This document shows, in pieces, positions 8,052-13,591 of a DNA stretch of 13,591 bases; positions within the stretch are counted from its first letter, which is position 1, and each line of letters begins with the position of its first letter. Source of the stretch: UBA4582 sp047630175 (GTDB lineage Bacteria; Pseudomonadota; Gammaproteobacteria; Pseudomonadales; Azotimanducaceae). The notes below the pieces were generated by a model. The model saw only the letters and a program-made list of their open reading frames with translations. It was not told the DNA's origin and made no database searches. The DNA is taken from NCBI GenBank assembly GCA_047630175.1, contig JBLHVI010000089.1:1-13591 (forward strand). Direction: 5' to 3'. Position numbers and translations under genes: made by a program.

Positions 8052-8088
8052 CTAGCTGTTTTAGACATAGCTAGATTAAAACAGCTAG
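8052..8088. repeat. Perfect 12-base inverted repeat, 13-base spacer, in the moxR-rpoE divergent gap
   Basis: The left arm CTAGCTGTTTTA (8052-8063) and the right arm TAAAACAGCTAG (8077-8088) are exact reverse complements. The 13-base spacer GACATAGCTAGAT carries another TAGCTAG-like core. Because it lies between divergent genes, it is not a terminator for either neighbour. It could be an operator with arms about two and a half helical turns apart, or a hairpin in the moxR leader. Confidence 0.8.
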
Positions 8089-8127
8089 CGTTTAGGTGGC
8101 TGCGTTGGGCATGGTGCTACTTGTTGT

Positions 8128-8155
8128 TGATCCGTTCCAAGTTTTAAAACGTAAA
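8128..8155 (+). promoter_or_regulatory. Candidate RpoE(ECF)-dependent autoregulatory promoter
   Basis: TGATCC (8128-8133) is followed after 16 bases by CGTAAA (8150-8155). TGATC-type -35 elements are the mark of RpoE/ChrR-regulated promoters, and these sigma factors typically activate their own operon. The start of transcription would fall near 8161-8163, giving a leader of about 70 bases to the preferred rpoE start. No similar pair was noticed in front of the other genes in the window. Confidence 0.6.
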
Positions 8156-8232
8156 CCCGGCGTTTGGTAAATAGAGATCTTCTAGGTATGATCACAGTCA
8201 GTAAAAAGACAGTCAATGCAAATAAGGTGGTT

Positions 8233-8814
8233 ATGTTAGCCGAAGCAAGATCAGACAATTGGAGTGAGCTCCTTATTAAAGTCGGCGCCGAGCGCGATCG
8301 ACAGGCATTTGCTGAGCTTTTCAGCCATTTTGCGCCACTCATCAAGGGTTTTTTGATGAAGGGTTCGTCACTTGGGCCAGAAAGATCAGAAGAGCTTGTG
8401 CAAGAGACTATGATCAAGGTCTGGCGCAAGGCGGATAGCTTTAATGCGACAAAGTCATCTGCAAGCACTTGGATCTATACGATCGCTCGGAATTGTCGGA
8501 TTGATTGGTTGCGCCGCGAAGCGAAATCTAGTCGTGATATCGAAGCAGAAGATATATATGAATCCGGCGAAGAAAACCCTTCGTATACATCCCTAATACA
8601 GAAACGAAACAAAGATAAGGTCAGAGAAAACCTAGCCTTTTTGCCTCCAGAACAGCTAGATGTGGTGGCAAAAATTTATTTTGAAGGTAAGTCTCACAGT
8701 GAGGTTGCGAATGAATTGTCGCTGCCACTGGGTACCGTCAAATCAAGAATCCGACTGGCGTTAAACCGGTTACAGCTGCGCATGACCGCAGAGGAGAATA
8801 AACAGGATGACTGA
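8233..8814 (+). CDS. rpoE: ECF sigma factor, RpoE/ChrR-associated class (ECF11-like)
   Basis: This 193-residue sigma factor has region 2 at about residues 23-95 (AFAELFSHFAPLIKGFLMKG, EELVQETMIKVWRKA, STWIYTIARNCRIDWLRRE) and region 4 at about 130-185 (LPPEQLDVV, SHSEVANELSLPLGTVKSRI). The pattern closely follows Rhodobacter sphaeroides RpoE, which directs the response to singlet oxygen. The frame is open further upstream, to a TTG at 8164 and an ATG at 8188. I chose ATG 8233 because AAGGTGG precedes it and because it aligns with the N-terminus of R. sphaeroides RpoE. A start at 8164 would also sit on the predicted transcription start. The gene overlaps chrR by 8 bases, as expected for stoichiometric sigma/anti-sigma production. 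It is probably held inactive by ChrR until a photo-oxidative signal. Confidence 0.9.
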   Translation: MLAEARSDNWSELLIKVGAERDRQAFAELFSHFAPLIKGFLMKGSSLGPERSEELVQETMIKVWRKADSFNATKSSASTWIYTIARNCRIDWLRREAKSSRDIEAEDIYESGEENPSYTSLIQKRNKDKVRENLAFLPPEQLDVVAKIYFEGKSHSEVANELSLPLGTVKSRIRLALNRLQLRMTAEENKQDD

Positions 8815-9490
8815 AGTAAAACTTCATCCGGATGCAAACTTACTGGTTGAGTATTCGTCTGGCAGCTTAAGCCCTGCACAAGCGGTATCGATCGCAACGC
8901 ACCTTTTTTATTGCACTCGCTGCCGGGCGCAAGCATCGACTCTCGACGAGATCGGTGGCAAATTCCTCAGCGACGTTGCGCCAGAGCAAGTGTCGGGGGA
9001 CTGCTTATCCTCGACCATGGCAGGGCTTGAAGGTTTGGACCTTGATGGCGAGAAGGCGGTAAAGGCGGTATCAGCCATGAACATAGACGCGCAAGCAATA
9101 ACCGCGATGTTACCGCCGTTGGTAAAGAAGCTTTTGCCAACCGAAGGCGCCAAATGGCGTCGACTATCGCCTTCATTAAAAGTTGCACGTTTACCGGTTG
9201 GCGAGCAACGATTCGAGCTAGCACTCCACCATATCAGGGCGGGCGGAACGGCACCCACCCACAATCACGGTGGACAGGAAATCACTGTAGTACTGCAAGG
9301 TAGCTTTTCTGACGACGAGGGTGTCTATCACGAAGGCGACTTCATTGTACGCGAACCAGGACACGTGCATACGCCGACAGCGACAGCGAACAGCTCATGT
9401 ATTTGCTTGTCGGTTCTGGAGGCGCCCATACATATGGTCGGTCGTTTCAAGCGCCTGCTGAATCCTTTCTTACGGTTCGAGCCTAGCTGA
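8807..9490 (+). CDS. chrR: ChrR-type zinc anti-sigma factor with C-terminal cupin
   Basis: This 227-residue protein has two metal domains. The N-terminal zinc-dependent anti-sigma (ZAS) domain shows His7, His32, Cys36 and Cys39 (HLFYCTRC), which should bind zinc and hold the sigma factor. The C-terminal cupin shows His152, His154, Glu158 and His188 (PTHNHGGQE ... GHVH). Its 2-4-30 spacing is the same as His141/His143/Glu147/His177 of R. sphaeroides ChrR. In that protein the cupin is needed to respond to singlet oxygen. All eight ligands are present, so a working sensor is likely. The ATG lies inside the end of rpoE, with GAGGAG about ten bases upstream. It is convergent with the AhpD-like gene, with a perfect inverted repeat between them. 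Confidence 0.93.
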   Translation: MTEVKLHPDANLLVEYSSGSLSPAQAVSIATHLFYCTRCRAQASTLDEIGGKFLSDVAPEQVSGDCLSSTMAGLEGLDLDGEKAVKAVSAMNIDAQAITAMLPPLVKKLLPTEGAKWRRLSPSLKVARLPVGEQRFELALHHIRAGGTAPTHNHGGQEITVVLQGSFSDDEGVYHEGDFIVREPGHVHTPTATANSSCICLSVLEAPIHMVGRFKRLLNPFLRFEPS

Positions 9491-9503
9491 TTGCTTTGAC
9501 TGC

Positions 9504-9538
9504 GATGCATGACTAGCGGATAGAGCGAGTCATGCATC
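9504..9538. terminator. Candidate bidirectional hairpin between convergent genes
   Basis: GATGCATGACT (9504-9514) and AGTCATGCATC (9528-9538) form a perfect 11-base inverted repeat around a 13-base loop. It sits between the ends of chrR (plus) and the AhpD-like gene (minus), where a shared terminator would be expected. No T-run follows on either side, so it is not a classical intrinsic terminator. It could instead be a 3'-end stabiliser or a protein site. Confidence 0.5.
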
Positions 9539-9565
9539 ACACGAACGCTTACCACCACGGGCCTA

Positions 9566-10159
9566 CTAGGTGGACAGATGTTTGCCCACTTCCCAGCCAG
9601 CACTGCGAAGGGTTTGGCCAGCAGATGCTCGCGCTGCAGGTTCAAGAGTAGTGGCCATGGTATCGTTCCAGCGGTTCAGAAACCCAAATAAAGAAATAAC
9701 AGAAACGATCTCAACGACACTCTGATCGCTGAAATGTTCTCGCAACGCCTCCATGTGCACTTCCTCAACCCCATTGGGCACCGTGCCGCCATGTAGGGCA
9801 ACGCGTAGTGCCGCTCTCTCTGCATCACTAAACAGATCACTCTGGTCGAATTCAAAAGCGTGTGCCATCTTCTCGGCACTAACGCCGCGCTCCACGGCAT
9901 TGTGCGACGTGTGGGCCTGGCAGTAACGGCAGCCGGCGGCGTTGCTGGCGACATATGCAACCATTTGCTTTAAACCTAGATCTACATTGCCACTGTTGAG
10001 GACAGTTCCTGCGAGGGGCATAAAATGCTGCAACAATTCTGGCCAGTGCGCCATCGTAAAAAAGCTGGTGGGTACAAAACCCATGCTAGCCTCGACAGCC
10101 TGAAAAATCGGTTCGAACTGGCTTAACTGATTGCGGGCTAATGGTTGGATATGGGGCAT
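9566..10159 (-). CDS. AhpD-like / carboxymuconolactone decarboxylase-family peroxidase-related protein
   Basis: This 197-residue cytosolic protein has an AhpD-like fold signature: a helical N-terminus, then AYVASNAAGCRYCQAHTSH with Cys77 and Cys80 as a CxxC redox pair and His83/His86 following. The C-terminal helical part contains 'VEIVSVISLFGFLNRWNDTM', typical of peroxidase-related members of this family. AhpD proteins reduce peroxides or recycle peroxiredoxins by dithiol chemistry, but many relatives are uncharacterised, so a substrate is not claimed. The ATG is preceded by AAGAGG at good spacing. The gene lies between the retinal gene block and the sigma/anti-sigma pair. A role against photo-oxidative peroxides is a reasonable inference. 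Its upstream region shows a sigma-70-like promoter and no TGATCC-type element. Confidence 0.78.
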   Translation of the reverse strand: MPHIQPLARNQLSQFEPIFQAVEASMGFVPTSFFTMAHWPELLQHFMPLAGTVLNSGNVDLGLKQMVAYVASNAAGCRYCQAHTSHNAVERGVSAEKMAHAFEFDQSDLFSDAERAALRVALHGGTVPNGVEEVHMEALREHFSDQSVVEIVSVISLFGFLNRWNDTMATTLEPAARASAGQTLRSAGWEVGKHLST

Positions 10160-10251
10160 ACCGGGCCTCTTTGCGGGCGGATGAATAAGCGACGGGATTG
10201 ACTGTTTTTTAGATTATTTATGAAGCAATGGATGGTTCGCTGTCGCGTTCA

Positions 10252-10279
10252 TCTATACAGTAATAGAATTTGTTGTCTA
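10252..10279 (-). promoter_or_regulatory. Candidate sigma-70 promoter for the AhpD-like gene
   Basis: On the minus strand TAGACA (10274-10279, one mismatch to TTGACA) and TATAGA (10252-10257, four of six matches to TATAAT) are separated by 16 bases. They lie in the 139-base gap after fni. The leader would be about 85 bases. No hairpin terminator for the fni operon was seen in this gap, so co-transcription with fni is not excluded. Confidence 0.4.
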
Positions 10280-10298
10280 CCGCTCGATAAATTATTTT

Positions 10299-11300
10299 CT
10301 ACTGTAGAGGCGCAATGCGTAAATCGGACAGGGTTTTGCTTCCTGTCAGGAACATAGTCCAACGCAATTGCTCCTGCAGTATTGTAATTTTATCGACAAC
10401 TGCTGCTGTGGACTGCAGGGCTGGTGTCAAGAAAGGTTGTGCTAATGCAGTCATTGTTGCGCCCATTCGAATGCAGCGGGCTATATCGAGACCATGGCGC
10501 ACGCCACCAGAGCCAATAATGCCCAATGCGGGGCAGGCGTTATGGACTGCAGGCAGCAGATCTATCGTGTCCATGCCCCAGTCTATAAAAGGCGCAGCAA
10601 TGGCGCGCTCGCGCTCAGAGCTGTTTCGAGCTAGTTCAATACTGGCCCAGTTGGTGCCGCCCCGGCCGGCGACCTCGACCCATTTCACGCCAGCGGCGTA
10701 CAACTTTTTAGCGCTGCTCGGACCGATGCCTGACCCTACTTCTTTGACAATAACCGGCACTTCAAGTCGAGCGGCACAGTTTTCAATCGTCTCTAGCACA
10801 TAGTTCCAGTCACGGTCGCCATTGGGCTGTATCAACTCTTGGAGTGGGTTTAGATGAATGATCAATGCATTGGCTTGCACCGACTCTACAGCGCGACGGG
10901 CGAGTTCGACGCCATGCTGCTGCAACTGTGTACCGCCTAAATTACTCAATAATAGCGCGGAAGGCGCCCAGCGCCGAATATCTTGCTGGAACCCCTGTTC
11001 TAGAGCGGCTCTCTGCGAGCCCAGTGCCATTGGAATTCTGCAAGCTTGGGCTGCTTCAGCGAGATGCTGATTGATTAGTTCTCCGTTTTCGCAGCCTCCG
11101 GTCATTGCGCCAATCAACAAGGGGGCTGAGATCGCTTGTTCTAAGAAACGGCTGCTGAGTTCTACATCTTTTAAGTCTATTTGGGGCAGGGGATTATGCT
11201 CAAAACACACTCGATCAAAGCCAGAACCCTGTTGAGCCTGATGCTTCGGCTGCAGTGCCAAGGCAATATGGTCTGCTTTGCGAGTACCGATATCCGTCAT
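10299..11300 (-). CDS. fni: Type 2 isopentenyl-diphosphate delta-isomerase (FMN-dependent)
   Basis: This 333-residue cytosolic flavoenzyme converts isopentenyl diphosphate to dimethylallyl diphosphate, supplying precursors for carotenoids. The family signatures are all present: RKADHI near the N-terminus, GAMTGG, HLNPLQELIQPNGDRDW (the QE glutamate binds magnesium), VKEVGSGIG, GRGGTNW and the FMN phosphate-binding GSGGVRHGLDIA. The length is typical. It is unrelated in sequence to type 1 Idi. The ATG overlaps the blh stop by 4 bases (ATGA), so it is the last gene of the retinal block. An fni/idi gene is a common member of proteorhodopsin-linked carotenoid clusters. Confidence 0.95.
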   Translation of the reverse strand: MTDIGTRKADHIALALQPKHQAQQGSGFDRVCFEHNPLPQIDLKDVELSSRFLEQAISAPLLIGAMTGGCENGELINQHLAEAAQACRIPMALGSQRAALEQGFQQDIRRWAPSALLLSNLGGTQLQQHGVELARRAVESVQANALIIHLNPLQELIQPNGDRDWNYVLETIENCAARLEVPVIVKEVGSGIGPSSAKKLYAAGVKWVEVAGRGGTNWASIELARNSSERERAIAAPFIDWGMDTIDLLPAVHNACPALGIIGSGGVRHGLDIARCIRMGATMTALAQPFLTPALQSTAAVVDKITILQEQLRWTMFLTGSKTLSDLRIAPLQ

Positions 11301-12163
11301 GGTAGCGCTTCTCTGTTGTTTTTTTTTCGGTCAGCATAATCCACCAGCAACATATGCGGTAGCGTCAGCGCCGCAAGACCGATAAAGGTTAATTGGATTG
11401 CTGAGGTGATTGCTGAGCCTTGCAAAAAGTAAAAAATAGCGCCTGCGCAAATCCAGGCGGCACATGTGTAGATTGCGGCCTCATAAAGGCTGCGGGCACG
11501 ATCTTGCCGTGCAAGACTGCGCCATAACCTAGACATATGACCGCGGCTATGCCAAAGACAAAAATACAGTGAAAAACTGATGAGTGGGGGTAGTATGCTG
11601 GCGAGGCTGATCAGCAAAAGCAAACCTAATAATGGTTTTCGGTAGTGGGGCTTAAGATAGGCGTAACCACAATAACCAACAAGACAGAACCACCAAGGCA
11701 GAAATAATTGAGTGATACCTGCCATGAGTAGACTCGCGTTTTCTGCACCCACAAGGATGGCAAAAATGGGTGCGACTAATGAAGGTTGCAGACAAGGAAT
11801 GGCTATGCAGACTAGGCCGCTATGAGCGATCCACGGCAGCCAATCCATGCTAATTGGACGAACGCCGGTGCTAACTATTCTATTGCCGCTAATGCCAGTA
11901 TCGGTAGCACCAGTATCAGCAATGTCGCTGGCACCAAAGTGCAGCGCCGAGACGAATAAAAATATGGCTAGGCTGGGTAGTGGGTATAACCACCAAAGAA
12001 GGGCGACTGATGCCGCCAGTGCAAGGTAGCAAAGATGAAAGAGTAGCCAAGGGACAAGTCCCACTGGCCAGCCAACGCGGCGAGCGACCGCGCCATCGAG
12101 TCCACCATGCGGTACGCCGAGTAGCAAAATTGCCGCGATCGCTGTTATGTCCCAGAAAGGCAT
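11297..12163 (-). CDS. blh: Beta-carotene 15,15'-dioxygenase, Brp/Blh family
   Basis: This 288-residue, very hydrophobic multi-pass membrane protein cleaves beta-carotene at the central double bond to two retinals. The conserved His-bearing motifs are present: GVPHGGLDG (His19), SALHFGASD (His75), LWHSRGH (His205 and His209) and LPHMLL (His270). Four of these correspond to the iron ligands proposed for the marine 66A03 Blh (His21, 78, 188, 192). The spacing between the second and third motifs is longer here. Part of that region, a non-hydrophobic loop at about 83-106, contains a repeated DTGAT/DTGIS element and looks like an insertion. The ATG lies 19 bases inside crtY, so translation is coupled. 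Its presence strongly implies a retinal-binding rhodopsin encoded elsewhere. Confidence 0.92.
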   Translation of the reverse strand: MPFWDITAIAAILLLGVPHGGLDGAVARRVGWPVGLVPWLLFHLCYLALAASVALLWWLYPLPSLAIFLFVSALHFGASDIADTGATDTGISGNRIVSTGVRPISMDWLPWIAHSGLVCIAIPCLQPSLVAPIFAILVGAENASLLMAGITQLFLPWWFCLVGYCGYAYLKPHYRKPLLGLLLLISLASILPPLISFSLYFCLWHSRGHMSRLWRSLARQDRARSLYEAAIYTCAAWICAGAIFYFLQGSAITSAIQLTFIGLAALTLPHMLLVDYADRKKNNREALP

Positions 12164-13275
12164 AGCCGAAAAACCTGTTTGAGAAAAGGAATCTTAGGCA
12201 TGGCCACGATGACCTTAGTCCAGTCCATGGTCGTGGCGCAGCCCAGCATAAAACGTGCAAAGCCATCGGCGTCTAGCGCCTTCGCGGTGCGCATCATCAA
12301 CGAAACGCCGAGTTCTGGTTGCGCTATCAGTACGCCATTAAAAATCTTATCCATGCGGATTAGCGTCGGTGTTATCGGATTGGGTACCGAATACTGCCCG
12401 ACGCTAATGCCCTCGGCTAATTGAGCAATCTGTGCCTGAATTCCCGTAAAGGCATAACCTGAGGACGGACGAACGGCACCACTGGCCGCGCCAATAGCCG
12501 CGATACCCGTGTCAACAGGCAACACCGCATGCATGGGAATTACGCCTATTTCTTCGCCCACGTGCTCTTCTATCTCTATATTTTGTTCTAGTAGCCATTG
12601 GCTAATAGCTTGCCGATACCACGCTTTATCCTCTAAATTTTTAGAGATCATCGTCGATTCAACCAGTAGTCTGCGGTCGGAGAAAGGTAGTACATAAATA
12701 AAGTGCAACCCGCGCGATTGATCAACGCGAAAGTCCATTAAAGTCGCGATATCCGCATCTTTGATCGGCGTTTTAATCCGTATCTCCCAGCCGAGAAAGT
12801 GTTGTTTTAAGCTATCTTGGACCATTTTGGGCGGGCGACTGTCGTATAGCTGCGCGGTTCTGTAACGTTGGCCAGCAGCCGTGAACGAGCCGCCATTGCC
12901 TGCGGAGACAATATCTTCTGCAACTGCTCGAATAAGATCAATGCCCGGTGCCAAGCTCTTTTCGGATTGCGTCAAATACTGCGCAGCACTCAGGCTCGTA
13001 TAGCGATAATGATCACTGCAGTGACGTACCTCGGTGTGATGATCGATCAGTCGCCACTGTTTCCAGCTACCTTTGGTTGCATTTGCGAATTGTCGTTGCT
13101 GATGACGATCAGCCCATAGTGCCCAACTGCAGTCACGCTCGGCTGGGGTGCGTGGTTCAACAACGACCGCCGAGCAATTCTCTAACGTCGCGGCGAGGGT
13201 GATGCCAGCACTACCACCACCGATAATGGCAATATCTAGCTCAGTGATTTGATTGCTGTCATCTCGTTTAGACAC
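12145..13275 (-). CDS. crtY: Lycopene beta-cyclase, CrtY type
   Basis: This 376-residue flavoprotein cyclises both ends of lycopene to beta-carotene. The N-terminus has a dinucleotide-binding IIGGGSAG motif (Gly19, Gly21, Gly24). Further on come 'DCSWALW' in place of the common HTWS motif, YDSRPP, the HFLGWEI segment with the conserved Glu, TLMDFRV, FIYVLPFSDRRLLVESTM, EEIGVIPM and SGYAFTGIQAQI, all in the order of bacterial CrtY. The start is GTG, supported by AAGGA eight bases upstream and an 8-base overlap with crtB. The 3' end overlaps blh by 19 bases. The product is the direct substrate of the downstream Blh. Confidence 0.92.
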   Translation of the reverse strand: MSKRDDSNQITELDIAIIGGGSAGITLAATLENCSAVVVEPRTPAERDCSWALWADRHQQRQFANATKGSWKQWRLIDHHTEVRHCSDHYRYTSLSAAQYLTQSEKSLAPGIDLIRAVAEDIVSAGNGGSFTAAGQRYRTAQLYDSRPPKMVQDSLKQHFLGWEIRIKTPIKDADIATLMDFRVDQSRGLHFIYVLPFSDRRLLVESTMISKNLEDKAWYRQAISQWLLEQNIEIEEHVGEEIGVIPMHAVLPVDTGIAAIGAASGAVRPSSGYAFTGIQAQIAQLAEGISVGQYSVPNPITPTLIRMDKIFNGVLIAQPELGVSLMMRTAKALDADGFARFMLGCATTMDWTKVIVAMPKIPFLKQVFRLCLSGT

Positions 13276-13591
13276 CCGCTAGTCCTTGCAAGTGCTGGTG
13301 CAGGTCCTTTCGATGAGCAGGCACGTTTATTGGTTTTAAGTCCCAAACGCTGCGTGCACTTAAGAGCACTTTTTCTAGCTTGGGGACAAATACTCTACCT
13401 TGCCACCAAGGCAGCTTACGGCGCCTTAATACCCAGCCAATCTGTCGATAGACGCGCAGCGCAATGGTGATAGAAAGCCGTGAGCGAAAAGGCAGCAGCT
13501 GAATGCCTAAGAGTGCACTTTGGTAGTAGTCTTCAGCTAGGTCGAGTGCACGGGTTATTGCTGTGGCAACGCGTTGGTGGTTCGCGATATC
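13268..13591 (-). CDS. crtB: Phytoene synthase, C-terminal part (gene continues past window)
   Basis: Only the last 107 residues are in the window; they open at the right edge with codon GAT at 13591-13589 and end at TAA (13268-13270). Translation gives LDLAEDYYQSALLGIQLLPF, then 'ITIALRVYRQIGWVLRR' and 'KLPWWQGRVFVPKLEKV'. This is the C-terminal pattern of squalene/phytoene synthases (AExYYxSAxxGixxLP ... AxxVYRxIG ... WxxRxxVxxxxK). CrtB condenses two geranylgeranyl diphosphates to phytoene. The assignment is strengthened by crtY starting 8 bases inside this gene. The catalytic Asp-rich motifs lie outside the window. Confidence 0.88.
   Translation of the reverse strand, partial: DIANHQRVATAITRALDLAEDYYQSALLGIQLLPFRSRLSITIALRVYRQIGWVLRRRKLPWWQGRVFVPKLEKVLLSARSVWDLKPINVPAHRKDLHQHLQGLAGV

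Noticed and set aside
8141..8150. GTTTTAAAAC palindrome as an operator
   Set aside because: It is a ten-base A/T-rich palindrome inside the spacer of the sigma promoter and is easily explained by chance.
8164..8232. Upstream TTG or ATG start for the sigma factor
   Set aside because: The TTG falls on the predicted transcription start. The ATG at 8188 has only a weak, distant ribosome site. ATG 8233 has AAGGTGG and matches the R. sphaeroides RpoE N-terminus.
8085..8468. 127-codon minus-strand open frame across the rpoE start
   Set aside because: It overlaps the sigma gene, its promoter and one arm of the inverted repeat, and has no protein-like features.
8908..9264. 118-codon minus-strand open frame inside chrR
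   Set aside because: Shadow of chrR, whose metal ligands are all intact on the other strand.
10315..10803. 162-codon plus-strand open frame opposite fni
   Set aside because: It lies wholly antisense to a gene with all Fni signatures, and its translation shows no recognisable domain.

Overview
The window is dense, ordinary-looking bacterial chromosome with short intergenic gaps and overlapping genes. It is most likely from a proteorhodopsin-type marine gammaproteobacterium. This placement is inferred from a beta-carotene/retinal gene block (crtB-crtY-blh-fni), an RpoE/ChrR singlet-oxygen regulatory pair and a MoxR-DUF58-TgpA operon. No rRNA, tRNA, CRISPR array or mobile element was seen.

Left part (1-3664, minus strand): an operon of a SIS-domain sugar-phosphate isomerase, a yeast-MTD1-like methylene-tetrahydrofolate dehydrogenase and an FchA-type methenyl-tetrahydrofolate cyclohydrolase, followed after 133 bases by a DUF885-family protein cut by the window edge. 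The dehydrogenase has Thr where bifunctional FolD enzymes have the cyclohydrolase Lys, and the next gene encodes a separate cyclohydrolase. The two therefore look like a split FolD. The DUF885 protein appears to have lost most of the family's HExxPGHH metal-site motif.

Middle-left (3765-8008, minus strand): moxR, a DUF58 gene and tgpA, tightly packed. This is a widely conserved trio of an AAA+ ATPase, a vWA-like membrane protein and a membrane transglutaminase-like protein.

Centre (8009-9565): a plus-strand ECF sigma factor overlapping its zinc anti-sigma factor ChrR. All four ZAS ligands and all four cupin ligands can be seen. A TGATCC / CGTAAA pair upstream suggests autoregulation. Two perfect long inverted repeats, each with a 13-base loop, bracket this pair: one in the divergent moxR-rpoE gap and one in the convergent chrR / AhpD-like gap.

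Right part (9566-13591, minus strand): an AhpD-like CxxC protein, then in transcriptional order crtB (C-terminal part only), crtY, blh and fni, each overlapping the next. Fni supplies isoprenoid precursors, CrtB makes phytoene, CrtY makes beta-carotene and Blh cleaves it to retinal. crtE, crtI and a rhodopsin gene are not in the window; they would be expected beyond base 13591 or elsewhere. A singlet-oxygen-type sigma/anti-sigma pair next to a retinal/carotenoid cluster suggests a link between photopigment synthesis and photo-oxidative defence. No sigma-E-like promoter was found in front of the pigment genes themselves.
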